A stretch of DNA of 39,897 nt from Deltaproteobacteria bacterium GWA2_54_12 (GCA_001795535.1 MGPK01000034.1:40586-80482), one strand, 5' to 3'; positions 15,905 to 24,776 are shown, counted from the first letter of the stretch. Made by a program: numbers and translations. Notes: generated by a model from the sequence alone, not told the origin.

Positions 15905-16785
15905 GAAAAAAGACAGGTTCAATCATAGTAATCTCGTTCATCGCGGCCGCGGCCCTCGCCGCCCAGTCGTGTACGAAGGATGGGGCTGAAAAGGCTGGGC
16001 AAGAACTGAAAATGGGAAGCTCCGGCGGCCCGGCAGAGGTGGCGCTCTTGCCTGAATCGCCGAAGGCAGGGACCATGCTCAGGGCGGTCGTTTCAGGGGA
16101 CGGAGTGGAAGTCCGCTGGCTGCGGAACGGGCAGCCGCTGGCAACGGAAGGCGACACGCTCTCGACAACCGGCTTCAGGAAAGGCGATGTAATAAGGGCC
16201 GTTGCCGGGCCAGCGGGCAGCGAGAGGGCTGCCGAGGCTGTCCTCCTTAACGCCCCGCCGGTAATAAGGTCGGTCACGATCTTGCCCAGACCGTTTTACA
16301 AGGGCCAGGACATCGTTGCCGGGGCACAGGGATGGGACCCGGACGGCGACAGCATATCCTACAAATACGAATGGACCGTGAACGGCGAGAGGGTTTATGA
16401 AACTGACGGACATGTGCTCTCCGGCGGCAGCTACGGCAGGGGCGACGCGATAGCCGTAAAGGTAGTGCCATTCGACGGCGAATCCGAGGGCGAATCCTTC
16501 AAAGCTGAGGCAGGCCAGGCCGGGAACTCGCCGCCCAGGTTCACCTCAGCCCCGCCAGCCGACTTTACCGGCAGGTTTCTATATTCGCCGGTTGTAATCG
16601 ACACTGACGGCGACAGCGCGGTCCTGTCGCTCGAAAGGAGCCCCGATGGCATGACAATCGGAAATGGCGTTATCGAGTGGCGCGCGAAAGACGAGCAGAA
16701 GGGCTCCTTCGAAGTGACGATCGCCGCGGAAGACGGCTTCGGGGGCAAGGCATTGCAGACCTTCGAGCTCAAGGTGGGCCAATGA
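15901..16785 (+). CDS. Exported protein with Ig-like/cadherin-like domains, probable lipoprotein
   Basis: 294 residues. An N-terminal signal runs to a cysteine at about 24 (AALAAQSC); the lipobox is imperfect (Q at -2), so lipidation is likely but not certain. Three beta-domains can be read: about 45-120 (ends with LLNAPP), about 120-205 (contains GWDPDGDSISYKYEWTVNG, PKD/Ig-like) and about 210-294 (PPRFTSAPP ... DTDGDSAVLSL ... GNGVIEWRA ... VTIAAEDGFGG, the pattern of He_PIG/cadherin-like domains). Overlaps by four bases on both sides (ATGA with the previous gene and with the next), so it is made with the pilins. It may anchor or scaffold the PilY1 tip complex; that is inference. Confidence 0.85.
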   Translation: MRKKTGSIIVISFIAAAALAAQSCTKDGAEKAGQELKMGSSGGPAEVALLPESPKAGTMLRAVVSGDGVEVRWLRNGQPLATEGDTLSTTGFRKGDVIRAVAGPAGSERAAEAVLLNAPPVIRSVTILPRPFYKGQDIVAGAQGWDPDGDSISYKYEWTVNGERVYETDGHVLSGGSYGRGDAIAVKVVPFDGESEGESFKAEAGQAGNSPPRFTSAPPADFTGRFLYSPVVIDTDGDSAVLSLERSPDGMTIGNGVIEWRAKDEQKGSFEVTIAAEDGFGGKALQTFELKVGQ

Positions 16786-17252
16786 AGACCCAGAGAGGAT
16801 TCACCCTTGCCGAAACGCTCGTCGTCATAGCCATCATATCCATCCTCAGCGCGATAGCGTTGCCGGTCTTCTACAAGTTTCAAACCTCGGCGAAGTATAA
16901 AGAGGCCGCCTGGGGAGTTTCTTCGGGCCTCCGCCTTGGAAAGCAGATGGCCCTTTCGACCAACCGCGAGCACAGGATGGAGTTCGACCTTGACGGCAGG
17001 AGGTACAGGGTCTCGCGCGGGAACCTGCCCTCAGGCAGCACCACATGGACAGGGGTCAACGCCTGGACCGCGCTGTCGGCCGAAGTAAACTGGTCGAGCG
17101 GGGCTGCCTGCAACGGGACCGCTGACTTTGACATAATCTTCAGGCCTAACGGCTCGTCTGAAACAGAGGTGCTGTGCGTCAAGGACGCGTCAAACGCGGT
17201 CAAGTACACGGTAAGCGTCAACGCGACAAGCGGAAGGGCGGTCATAAACTGA
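16782..17252 (+). CDS. FimT/GspH-type minor pseudopilin
   Basis: 156 residues from ATG 16782, which overlaps the previous stop (ATGA). A longer in-frame opening upstream (16677) would lie wholly inside the preceding gene and lacks pilin character. Leader MKTQRG|FTLAETLVVIAI has Glu5 and the pilin helix (IISILSAIALPVFYKF). The block AAWGVSSGLRLGKQMALSTNREHRMEFD after the helix is the GspH/FimT hallmark; DFDIIFRPNGSSE and the short C-terminal strand also match. It closes the sigma-54-driven operon. FimT-like pilins can take part in pilus priming and, in some species, bind DNA; nothing here tests that. Confidence 0.92.
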   Translation: MKTQRGFTLAETLVVIAIISILSAIALPVFYKFQTSAKYKEAAWGVSSGLRLGKQMALSTNREHRMEFDLDGRRYRVSRGNLPSGSTTWTGVNAWTALSAEVNWSSGAACNGTADFDIIFRPNGSSETEVLCVKDASNAVKYTVSVNATSGRAVIN

Positions 17253-17266
17253 ACGGGCAGCCCTGG

Positions 17267-17341
17267 ATAATGCCGGAAAGAGCCCCATACCCATTCACCT
17301 TCTGGAAAAAATTTTAATTTGCAGCCGACCGGCATTATTTT
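17267..17341 (+). terminator. Possible terminator: 10-bp inverted repeat with long loop
   Basis: ataatgccgg (17267-17276) and ccggcattat (17329-17338), followed by tttt. The loop of 52 bases is long for an intrinsic terminator. It is the only strong structure in the 17253-17458 half of the pilin-to-pilM gap; the other half is AT-rich promoter DNA. Confidence 0.4.
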
Positions 17342-17458
17342 CTAAACAAAAATGTTTTCCCGTCCGATAAGGACTTAGCGTGCCTGACGGCCCGCCGCCG
17401 GATCGTTTTTTATTATATGTCTGTTATGTATAATTATAGGTAAATTAATAGAATTGAG

Positions 17459-17487
17459 TTGACATTTATGCCGCATTGGAATAGATT
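17459..17487 (+). promoter_or_regulatory. Sigma-70 promoter for the XRE gene and pilMNOPQ
   Basis: Consensus TTGACA (17459-17464), 17-base spacer, TAGATT (17482-17487), in a markedly AT-rich stretch. Transcription would start near 17494, giving a leader of about 90 bases. The sequence between this promoter and ATG 17583 holds no recognised riboswitch. Confidence 0.8.
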
Positions 17488-17582
17488 TCATGTAAAAAGC
17501 AGCATACCTTCGCTGAATTTAAATACATCTTATTAAAATTCAAATCTTTTTTTTCGAAGGTTGTGACTTAGGTGCTTGTGAT

Positions 17583-17780
17583 ATGTCCAGAAATAATCTA
17601 AAAAAGATAAGAGAAGGGATGCTCCTCAGCAAATCCGAGCTGGCCAGGAAGGCAAGCGTGTCGCCTCTTACCATCGACAGGATTGAAAAAGGGTATCCCT
17701 GCAGGATGGAGACCAAGCGCAAGATAATCCAGGCGCTCGGCTTCAGGGTCGCCGAAAAGGGCAAGATCTTTCTGGATTGA
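17583..17780 (+). CDS. Small XRE/Cro-type helix-turn-helix regulator
   Basis: 65 residues, essentially one HTH_3 domain: LKKIREGMLLSKSELARKAS (helices 1-2), VSPLTIDRIEKG (recognition helix, S-x-x-T-I-x-R-I-E-x-G is canonical), then RKIIQALGF (helix 5). There is no sensor or dimerisation domain. It is the first gene after the TTGACA promoter and ends 10 bases before pilM, so it is co-transcribed with pilMNOPQ and may repress its own promoter. No toxin partner is beside it, so a toxin-antitoxin reading is not supported. The Shine-Dalgarno is weak (aggtg). Confidence 0.88.
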   Translation: MSRNNLKKIREGMLLSKSELARKASVSPLTIDRIEKGYPCRMETKRKIIQALGFRVAEKGKIFLD

Positions 17781-17790
17781 CGGGGGTGTA

Positions 17791-18855
17791 ATGATTTTAC
17801 CATTCGCGAGGAAGCGTGATGCCGTTGCCTTCGACATCGGCTCCAATTCCATAAAGCTCGTACAGATGAACCAGACCAAGAAGGGCTGGGAGCTCGTCAA
17901 GATGGGGATGGCGGAGCTTCCCCCGGAAGCTATCGTGGACGGCTCCATAATCGACTCCATGACGGTTACCAACACCTTGAGGGAGCTCGTAAGGGAGCAC
18001 GGGGTAAAGGTCAAGGATGCCATATCATCTCTCACCGGCCACTCAGTCATCATAAAGAAGGTCAGCTTCCCGGCGATGACCGAAGACGAACTGGCCGACT
18101 CCATCCAGTGGGAGGCCGAGCAGTACATCCCTTTCCCGATAACCGATGTCAACATCGACTTTCAGATACTTGGCGCGGACACGGACGGCAGGGGCCAGAT
18201 GGATGTCATGCTGGTAGCCGTTAAAAAAGATGTCATCAACGACTACACCAATGTCATCAAAGAGGCCGGGCTGAACCCGGTCGTCATAGATGTCGATTCG
18301 TTCGCCCTCGAGAACATGATGGAGATAAACTACCCCGTGACCCCCGGCGAGAACATCGCGATGGTCAACATCGGGGCGTCCATCACCAGCATAAGCGTCA
18401 TAATGGGCGGGCTCACAATCTTCACCAGGTCCATCCCCATGGGCGGCAACCAGTTCACCGAAGAGCTGCAAAGGCAGCTCAATGTCAGCTTCAAGGACGC
18501 TGAGGACATGAAGCTCGGCAGGAAGGCAGGCGACCATGACCCCGAACAGCTCGCCTCTTCCATTGACTCAGTTTCCACGAACCTGACCTTCGAGGTGAAG
18601 AGGTCCCTGGACTTCTTCCTTGGCGGTGCGCAGGGTTCCTATGTCACCAAGATATACCTCTCGGGCGGCGGCTCGAAGGTCTCTGGCCTGCAGAACCTCA
18701 TGCAGGAGAAGACCTCGATACCCGTTGAGCTCGTGAACCCCTTCAAGGGCGTTGAGGCAAGCTCCAAGCACTTCGACAAGGAAAGGCTCAAGGAAGCCTC
18801 TTCCTTCTTCGGGGTCGCCGTAGGGCTGGCGACAAGGAGGTTTGCTGACAGATGA
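17791..18855 (+). CDS. pilM: Type IV pilus assembly protein PilM
   Basis: 354 residues, started at ATG 17791 behind cgggggtg. PilM is a cytoplasmic actin-fold (FtsA-like) ATP-binding protein that links PilN's tail to the pilus motor. Seen here: phosphate-1 loop AFDIGSNSIKLVQ (about 11-23), the family block SLTGHSVIIKK (78-88), the second phosphate loop MVNIGASITSISV (near 190) and the adenosine loop YLSGGGSKVSGL (near 287). It is full length. The ATGA overlap with pilN indicates coupled translation. Confidence 0.96.
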   Translation: MILPFARKRDAVAFDIGSNSIKLVQMNQTKKGWELVKMGMAELPPEAIVDGSIIDSMTVTNTLRELVREHGVKVKDAISSLTGHSVIIKKVSFPAMTEDELADSIQWEAEQYIPFPITDVNIDFQILGADTDGRGQMDVMLVAVKKDVINDYTNVIKEAGLNPVVIDVDSFALENMMEINYPVTPGENIAMVNIGASITSISVIMGGLTIFTRSIPMGGNQFTEELQRQLNVSFKDAEDMKLGRKAGDHDPEQLASSIDSVSTNLTFEVKRSLDFFLGGAQGSYVTKIYLSGGGSKVSGLQNLMQEKTSIPVELVNPFKGVEASSKHFDKERLKEASSFFGVAVGLATRRFADR

Positions 18856-19418
18856 TACGCATAAACCTTCTGCCCGTAAGGGCCGCAAAGAAAAAAGAAT
18901 CGATAAGGTTCCAGCTCACGGTGGCGGGCCTCGTGACCTTCCTCGTGGTCGCCGTCTCGATGGCCGCGTACCTGGTAGTAAGCAGCGAAGCAGGGAACCT
19001 GAAAGACCAGATTTCCTCCGGCCAGCAGGAGCTCAATCAGCTGAAGAAAAAAATCGGAGAGCTCTCGAAGATAAAGGAACAGAAGAGGGTAGTCGAGGAG
19101 AAGCTCAGGATCATAACCGAGCTCGAGGCCAACAAGACGGGCCCGGTGAAGCTGTTCAAGAGGGTAAGCTCCGCCATGCCGGAGAAGGCGTGGATAAAGT
19201 CCCTCAGGGAAGACGGGATAGTCATCAGCATCGAAGGGTTCGCGGCTGACGACGAGATAGTCGCGGACGCGATGAGAGGCCTCGAGCGCTCCGGCATGGG
19301 CATGGTCGAGCTCGAAGTGGCCCAGCGCGTGGTTGAGAAAGAGACCGGCGTTGAAGTCGTGAACTTCATCATAAAGGTCGAGCGGCAGGCTCCTCCCAAG
19401 CCTTTGGAGAAAAAATAA
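18852..19418 (+). CDS. pilN: Type IV pilus assembly protein PilN
   Basis: 188 residues, bitopic inner-membrane protein. The cytoplasmic N-terminus MIRINLLPVR contains the conserved I-N-L-L-P motif that docks into PilM. One membrane helix follows (about 22-45), then a coiled coil (48-90) and a ferredoxin-like periplasmic domain (about 95-180) that pairs with PilO. It overlaps pilM by four bases and shares one base with pilO. Confidence 0.95.
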   Translation: MIRINLLPVRAAKKKESIRFQLTVAGLVTFLVVAVSMAAYLVVSSEAGNLKDQISSGQQELNQLKKKIGELSKIKEQKRVVEEKLRIITELEANKTGPVKLFKRVSSAMPEKAWIKSLREDGIVISIEGFAADDEIVADAMRGLERSGMGMVELEVAQRVVEKETGVEVVNFIIKVERQAPPKPLEKK

Positions 19419-20023
19419 TGGCTCTTTCACTTAAGATAAACTTTGATTCAGTCCTGAAGCTTCCCCTTGCCAAAAGGGTGCTCATACTCCTGGCGGTAAA
19501 CATCGCCGTAGCCGGGTTCGTGTACTGGTTCCTCACAGGCCCCAAGTACGACGAGGTCAAGGCCTTGAATGTCGAGATACAGGAACTCACGGCCAAGCTT
19601 GTCGAGAACAGGCAGATAGCCGCTGACATCCCGAAGTACATACGCGAGAAAGAAGAGATGGAAGCCAAGCTTGCGGCAGCCGTGGCTCAGCTCCCCAATG
19701 CCAAGGAGATCCCCGACCTTATAGACGGCATCAGCAGCTCCGGCGAAAAATCCGGCCTCAAGATACTGATATTCAGGCCCGGCAGGGAAGTCCCGAAGGG
19801 CTTCTACTCGGAAGTGCCCGTTAAGATGACCGTCGAGGGCAAGTATGAAAGCCTCTTCGAGTTCAGCGAGAAGATTGGAAACCTGCCGAGGATAGTGAAC
19901 CTCGAAGGAATGAACATATTATCCATGGGTCACAGGAACCGTGTACCCATGCTGAAGGCTGATTTCACCGCCACGACCTTCAGGTTCATACCCCAGGCGG
20001 AAGAGCCGAGGAATAAGAAATGA
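19418..20023 (+). CDS. pilO: Type IV pilus assembly protein PilO
   Basis: 201 residues. The membrane helix is at about 17-38 (LAKRVLILLAVNIAVAGFVY), with coiled coil 45-95, where the Q-x-x-A-x-x-I-P..I-x-E-K-E-x-M stretch is typical, and a ferredoxin-like domain with the PilO motif VKMTVEGKYESLFEFSEKI and the IVNLEGMNI strand. It forms the PilN-PilO heterodimer that carries signals between PilM inside and PilP/PilQ outside. The ATG overlaps the pilN stop by one base, and the gene overlaps pilP by four bases. Confidence 0.95.
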   Translation: MALSLKINFDSVLKLPLAKRVLILLAVNIAVAGFVYWFLTGPKYDEVKALNVEIQELTAKLVENRQIAADIPKYIREKEEMEAKLAAAVAQLPNAKEIPDLIDGISSSGEKSGLKILIFRPGREVPKGFYSEVPVKMTVEGKYESLFEFSEKIGNLPRIVNLEGMNILSMGHRNRVPMLKADFTATTFRFIPQAEEPRNKK

Positions 20024-20526
20024 TCAGGATCTTCACCGCAATCATAGCGCTTACGCTGCTCATCTCCTGCAACAAGGCGGAGGAGCCCCAGCAGCCCCCG
20101 ATAAAAAAGCCAGCCAGGGCCGTCAATCAGGCGCCGTTGTCTGAATCAACGGACTTGACCGCCGGGGTTTCCGGAAGCGCCGAGAGCGCGAAGTTCAGGA
20201 ACCCCTTCCAGAGCCATATCATCCTCATGAAGGCCGTCCCTGGCGCGTCCCAGAAGGTAAAAGGGCCGCTCGAGTGCTGCGAGATCAGCTCGTTCAAGGT
20301 CCTGGCAGCAGTCGTCGGCGTGAGCGACAGCGAAGGCTTCGCTCTCATACAGGCTCCGGACGGCAAGAGGTATGTCGTAAGGCGCGGGGATGTGCTGGGG
20401 GCCAGAGATGGCAAGGTTATAAAGATACATTCCAAGGGCATGTTGATACGCGAGCACACGAGGGACGAGGACGGCAAGATAAAGTCTACAGAGGACATCG
20501 AGCTGAAGTTGGAGAAGAAGGTTTAA
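20020..20526 (+). CDS. pilP: Type IV pilus lipoprotein PilP
   Basis: 168 residues with a lipoprotein signal MIRIFTAIIALTLLISC (lipobox L-I-S-C, Cys17). A proline-rich disordered linker follows (EEPQQPPIKKPARA), which threads along the PilN/PilO dimer, and then the HR/PilP beta-domain (about 85-160: KVLAAVVGVSDSEGFALIQAPDGK, VVRRGDVLGARDGKVIKI) that binds PilQ N0. It ends 55 bases before pilQ. Confidence 0.93.
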   Translation: MIRIFTAIIALTLLISCNKAEEPQQPPIKKPARAVNQAPLSESTDLTAGVSGSAESAKFRNPFQSHIILMKAVPGASQKVKGPLECCEISSFKVLAAVVGVSDSEGFALIQAPDGKRYVVRRGDVLGARDGKVIKIHSKGMLIREHTRDEDGKIKSTEDIELKLEKKV

Positions 20527-20581
20527 TAACCCGGATCCAGGGGTCCGGTTTTCCGGCAAGAGCATGAACGGAGGTCTTAAA

Positions 20582-23326
20582 ATGAGTTTGAGAGAAGTTC
20601 GGTTGAGGCAGGCCCTCTTCGCGATGGTACTTGGAGGCGCCTTTGCCGTCACAGGCTGCGCGTCTACCGGTACGATGGGTACGGGAGAGGCGGATAAGGC
20701 TGAGACGCAGGCGGCGGACGAGGCAAAGCCAGACTCCGGTGAGAAGATCGCCGTGGAGTATGTTAATGTCGTCGGCGACGGCGACAGGGTGCTCATCGGG
20801 ACGACCGGGCAGGTTAAATACACGGTCTTCAAGCTCTCAGACCCGTCGAGGCTCATAATCGACATGCCAGGGATAGACCTCTCGAAGGTAGTCTCTCCCA
20901 TGCAGGTCGGCAACGATTACCTGGGCGAGATAACGGCCGTGACCTACGGCGACGACAAGGACATTGGCAGGATAGTAATAGCCCTTAACGAGAATATCGA
21001 CCACGAGGTAAAAACCGGCGACAACAGCATACTCGTAAGCCTCACCAAGTTGACAGGCGAGCAGCCGGCCGGGTCGATAATCGCGGCATCCAGCGAGACA
21101 GTTACTGAAGTGGCGCTTGAAGCCGCACCTGAAAATGCAGTAGAGGCGGTTGAGGCCGCGCCTTCAGCGATAGCCGCCAGCCCCGCGAAGGCCGCGTCCA
21201 AGGTGCTCAAGGTAAGCTCCTCGAAGGAAGACGGCAACACTGTAATAAGGATAGCGACCGACGGCCTGGCGGCCAACTTCAACTCATTTGTGCTCTCCGA
21301 CCCCGCCAGGATAGTCGTTGATGTGCTTGGGGTTTCGAACTCCACAGGCAAGGATTCTCAGAAGCTTCAGGGCTCGTTCGTAAAGAATGTCAGGATAGGC
21401 AGCTACTCGGACAAGGCCAGGTTTGTTTTTGACGGCTCAGTCAAAAAGCTCCCGCCTTATTCCGTAACCGCCGAGGACGGGGCGATAGTGCTTGCAATCG
21501 GCCCCAGTGTCACTCCAACGCCCAAGGCTGCACCGGCAATGGTACAGGCCCAGAAGGCCGAGCCAGTCTCCGCCCCTGTCGAGACAGTAAAGGCTGAGGC
21601 CCCGGCACCGGCGGCTGTTGAGGCCCCGGCTTCAGTGGCCGAAGGCCCGAAAGTTGAAAAGGTCGATTATAAAAAGGTCGGGGACAAGGGCAGGCTTACG
21701 ATAGTCAGCTCCGAAAAACCCGAATACAGGATAAGGGAAGGCAAGGACGGCAAGACAGTCGTCCTCGATATAAAGAATGTTACGATACCGGAGGCCCTCA
21801 CCAGGACGCTGGACGCCTCAAAGCTCAACACCATGGTCGCTTCCATCAGCTCCTATCAGGAGTCGTTGAGCCCCAGGTCGGTAAGGGTGCTCGTGAAGCT
21901 CAAGGATAAGGCTTCGTATAATGTCCAGGAACTCGAGAACTCGCTTGCCATCGACTTTGTCCAGGCGGCTTCGGCGCCTGCGATTGACGCTGAGGCCCCA
22001 TCGGACGGAAAAATCGTTTTAGACAAAGGCATAAAAATAGCCGAACCGGAGTACAACGGCAAGAGGATAGACCTCGACATGATGGATGCGAATGTCTCTG
22101 ATGTGTTGAGGCTTCTGGCCGAGATAAGCAACCTCAATATAGTCGCCTCGGACGATGTGAAGGGCACCATCTCTCTTCGCCTGAAGAATGTGCCCTGGGA
22201 CCAGGCTTTTGACATCATCCTCAAGTCCAAGGGCCTTGACAGCATACGCGAAGGCAATGTCATAAGGGTCGCTCCGGCTCTCAGGGTAAGGCAGGAGAGG
22301 GAATCCGCCCTTGCCTCCAGGAAGGCCGAAGAAAAGCTCGAGGACATGGAAATAGAGTTCGTGGCCGTGAACTACGCCACCGCCGAAGATCTGGTGGCGC
22401 AGGTCAAGGGCGTGCTTTCCGACAGGGGAGATATCACGACAGACAAGCGCACGAACATGCTCATCATCAAGGACATCAGGAGCGGGATAGACAAGGCCAG
22501 AAATGTCGTGACCAAACTGGACACGGCTATCCCGCAGGTGCTCATCGAAGCCAGGATAGTCGAGGCCTCGTCGAGTTTCGCAAGGGACCTCGGCATACAG
22601 TGGGGCGTTGACTTCCAGTCCGCGGGCAATCCGTTGACCACGACTTTCGGCTCTACTACTACGGCCGGCCAGGCGTTGGCGGCCCCGGCAACCGCGCCGA
22701 CTTTCACCAGCGTCACCGGCGCGCAGAAGTTCGCCGTCAACCTGCCTGCCACCGGAAACGCGGGCACCCTCGGCGCGTTAGGGTTTATTCTCGGCAAGGC
22801 CGGAGTCAACCCGATGGTCCTTGACCTGAGGCTCTCAGCCGGTGAATCGCAGGGACAGCTGAAGACAATATCGCGACCGAGGATTACAACCCTCGATAAC
22901 AAAGAAGCCACCATAGAGCAGGGCGAATCCATACCCTATGAGACGACCTCCGCGGCAGGCACCTCCACGACTTTCATTGACGCGAAATTGAGCCTCAAGG
23001 TCACCCCGCACATAACGCCGGATGGCAGCGTGCTGATGAAGATAGAGGCGACGAGGAACTCGGTAGGCTCTTTGACCTCGGTAGGAGGGGCTCCCTCAAT
23101 AAGCAAGAAGGAATCCAGGACAGAGGTCCTCGTGCAGGACGGCGAGACGACCGTCATAGGCGGCATAGTCATAACCGACAAGAACAACCAGGAAAAGGGC
23201 ATACCCTTCCTGAAGGACATCCCGCTGCTCGGGTGGTTCTCCAAGAACAAGTCGGTAACCGACTCCCAGCAGGAGCTTTTGATCTTCATAACCCCGAAGA
23301 TCATAAAAGACAAGTCAGTAGGCTGA
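20582..23326 (+). CDS. pilQ: Type IV pilus secretin PilQ
   Basis: 914 residues from ATG 20582. An in-frame ATG 18 bases earlier is rejected because a ggaggt lies between the two and suits the second. It has a lipobox-like end (AVTGC, Cys about 26) and then, unusually, three AMIN peptidoglycan-binding domains instead of the common one or two (about 50-150, 210-315, 360-460). The secretin N0/STN (about 490-570, RIDLDMMDANVSDVLRLLAE) and N1 domains (about 590-665) come next, and then the outer-membrane secretin barrel (about 670-905) with VQDGETTVIGGI and IPFLKDIPLLGWF signatures. It forms the outer-membrane gate for the pilus. A terminator closes the operon 27 bases later. Confidence 0.97.
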   Translation: MSLREVRLRQALFAMVLGGAFAVTGCASTGTMGTGEADKAETQAADEAKPDSGEKIAVEYVNVVGDGDRVLIGTTGQVKYTVFKLSDPSRLIIDMPGIDLSKVVSPMQVGNDYLGEITAVTYGDDKDIGRIVIALNENIDHEVKTGDNSILVSLTKLTGEQPAGSIIAASSETVTEVALEAAPENAVEAVEAAPSAIAASPAKAASKVLKVSSSKEDGNTVIRIATDGLAANFNSFVLSDPARIVVDVLGVSNSTGKDSQKLQGSFVKNVRIGSYSDKARFVFDGSVKKLPPYSVTAEDGAIVLAIGPSVTPTPKAAPAMVQAQKAEPVSAPVETVKAEAPAPAAVEAPASVAEGPKVEKVDYKKVGDKGRLTIVSSEKPEYRIREGKDGKTVVLDIKNVTIPEALTRTLDASKLNTMVASISSYQESLSPRSVRVLVKLKDKASYNVQELENSLAIDFVQAASAPAIDAEAPSDGKIVLDKGIKIAEPEYNGKRIDLDMMDANVSDVLRLLAEISNLNIVASDDVKGTISLRLKNVPWDQAFDIILKSKGLDSIREGNVIRVAPALRVRQERESALASRKAEEKLEDMEIEFVAVNYATAEDLVAQVKGVLSDRGDITTDKRTNMLIIKDIRSGIDKARNVVTKLDTAIPQVLIEARIVEASSSFARDLGIQWGVDFQSAGNPLTTTFGSTTTAGQALAAPATAPTFTSVTGAQKFAVNLPATGNAGTLGALGFILGKAGVNPMVLDLRLSAGESQGQLKTISRPRITTLDNKEATIEQGESIPYETTSAAGTSTTFIDAKLSLKVTPHITPDGSVLMKIEATRNSVGSLTSVGGAPSISKKESRTEVLVQDGETTVIGGIVITDKNNQEKGIPFLKDIPLLGWFSKNKSVTDSQQELLIFITPKIIKDKSVG

Positions 23327-23353
23327 CGCCGATTAAAGCTGGCCGTTCAAAAA

Positions 23354-23379
23354 ATGCACCCTCCGGGGTGCATTTTTTT
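23354..23379 (+). terminator. Rho-independent terminator after pilQ
   Basis: atgcaccc (23354-23361), loop tccg, gggtgcat (23366-23373), then six T, with an A run on the other side that could let it work in both directions. The bases just before (ggccgttcaaaaaa, 23341-23354) resemble the left end of repeat copy 5 and may be a relic of that family. Confidence 0.92.
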
Positions 23380-23440
23380 ATTTATGGAAAAGCGGAAAAG
23401 ATATATAAGTAAAGCTACTCCATTTGGGACAGGTGACAGA

Positions 23441-24628
23441 ATGAGATACCTTACCGCCGGCGAATCGCACGGACGGGAGCTTACCGCCATAATCGAGGGC
23501 ATGCCAGCGGGACTTGCCGTCGCTTCAAGCGACATAGACCGCGAGCTCGCAAGAAGGCAGTCCGGATACGGCCGGGGCGCCAGGATGAAGATAGAGACCG
23601 ACCGGGCTGAGATAACATCAGGCATAAGGCACGGGAAGACCCTTGGCTCGCCCATAGCCCTGGTCGTAAAGAACAGGGACTGGGAGAACTGGACGGAGAT
23701 AATGTCGCCGGGTGTTGTAGCCGCGACAAGCGACAGCAGAGCGGTCACCAGGCCCAGGCCCGGACACGCTGACCTGACTGGAGGGCTCAAGTACGGCCAC
23801 AGGGACCTTCGCAATGTTCTCGAGCGCTCGAGCGCCAGAGAGACCACGATGAGGGTTGCCGCTGGCTCCATCGCGCGCCGTCTTCTCGATGAGTTCGGCA
23901 TCGGGGTCTACAGCTGGGTGACTGAGATAGGCGGGGTCAAGGCAGAGTTTGCAGGAGAGCCAGGCGCGCTTTTCAAAAGCGCGGAAGGCTCACAGGTAAG
24001 GTGCCCTGACGCTGCAGCCTCGAAGGCCATGATGGAGCGGATCGACAAGGCAAAGGCCGAAGGCGACAGCTTGGGCGGCGCGTTCGAGGTCGTCCTCACA
24101 GGCGTGCCTCCTGGGCTCGGCAGCTTCGTTCACTGGGACAGAAAGCTTGACGCGAGGCTCGCCTTTGCCCTCATGTCCATTCAGGCTATAAAAGGCGCTG
24201 AGGTAGGCATGGGCTTTAAAGTCGCGTCCATTCCAGGCTCAGAGGTGCACGACGAAATATCTTATTCCCAAAAGGGCAAGTCAGCCAGATTCTGGCCCAG
24301 GAAGCCGGGGTTTTCAAGGAAGACAAATAACGCGGGCGGCATAGAGGGCGGCATGTCAAACGGCGAGCCGATAGTCCTGCGCGCGGCCATGAAGCCGATA
24401 CCGACCCTGTACAAGCCGCTCCGCTCAGTTGATATCGATACGAAAAAGCCTTTCAAGGCGAGCGTGGAAAGGTCTGATACCTGCGCTGTTCCGGCTGCTG
24501 CTGTCATAGCCGAAGCGGTCGTGGCTTTCGAAGTGGCCAACGCGTTTCTGGAAAAGTTCGGCGGCGACTCCATATCCGAGATAGTGCGTAATTATATGGG
24601 CTATCTCGATAGCGTTACTGGTTACTGA
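23441..24628 (+). CDS. aroC: Chorismate synthase
   Basis: 395 residues from ATG 23441. The frame opens earlier (ATG 23354), but that ATG lies inside the pilQ terminator stem, while 23441 has ggacagg before it and gives the invariant [14 protein letters not shown] start. The enzyme turns 5-enolpyruvylshikimate-3-phosphate into chorismate using reduced FMN. Family blocks present: RRQSGYGRG (basic substrate loop), [27 protein letters not shown], and [14 protein letters not shown] near the C-terminus. The next shikimate genes follow after a 123-bp repeat. The stop codon directly touches that repeat. Confidence 0.97.
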   Translation: MRYLTAGESHGRELTAIIEGMPAGLAVASSDIDRELARRQSGYGRGARMKIETDRAEITSGIRHGKTLGSPIALVVKNRDWENWTEIMSPGVVAATSDSRAVTRPRPGHADLTGGLKYGHRDLRNVLERSSARETTMRVAAGSIARRLLDEFGIGVYSWVTEIGGVKAEFAGEPGALFKSAEGSQVRCPDAAASKAMMERIDKAKAEGDSLGGAFEVVLTGVPPGLGSFVHWDRKLDARLAFALMSIQAIKGAEVGMGFKVASIPGSEVHDEISYSQKGKSARFWPRKPGFSRKTNNAGGIEGGMSNGEPIVLRAAMKPIPTLYKPLRSVDIDTKKPFKASVERSDTCAVPAAAVIAEAVVAFEVANAFLEKFGGDSISEIVRNYMGYLDSVTGY

Positions 24629-24751
24629 CAGGCTGCCTCAAGCTTCCATCTGCGTCGTTGTCATCGTCGCTTGTAATTGCGGCGTACATACAGAGTACGC
24701 CGCATTCCTCGCTCCTCGACGCCTTGCATATGGAGCTTTTTGAGCAGCCTG
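24629..24751 (+). repeat. Palindromic intergenic repeat, copy 4 (complete)
   Basis: 123 bp, same length and orientation as copy 1, starting on the base after the aroC stop. The right end is identical to copy 1 over more than 30 bases (gacgccttgcatatgg onward). The left end has drifted (caggctgcctcaagcttcc). The central hairpin is longer than in copy 1, gcggcgtac (24679-24687) with gtacgccgc (24695-24703), because both arms match. It separates aroC from aroK. Confidence 0.9.
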
Positions 24752-24776
24752 AATAAAAACGGAGTTTTCAGCAAGC

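Noticed and set aside
18639-19430. 263-codon minus-strand frame across pilM, pilN and the start of pilO
   Set aside because: Antisense shadow of three well-supported pilus genes; no promoter or ribosome-binding site.
20529-20553. Small hairpin with a short T run between pilP and pilQ
   Set aside because: The stem (ccgga/tccgg) is short and the tail has only four T; pilQ is expected to be co-transcribed with pilP.
20146-20913. 255-codon minus-strand frame over pilP and the start of pilQ
   Set aside because: Antisense to strongly supported genes; no recognisable domain.
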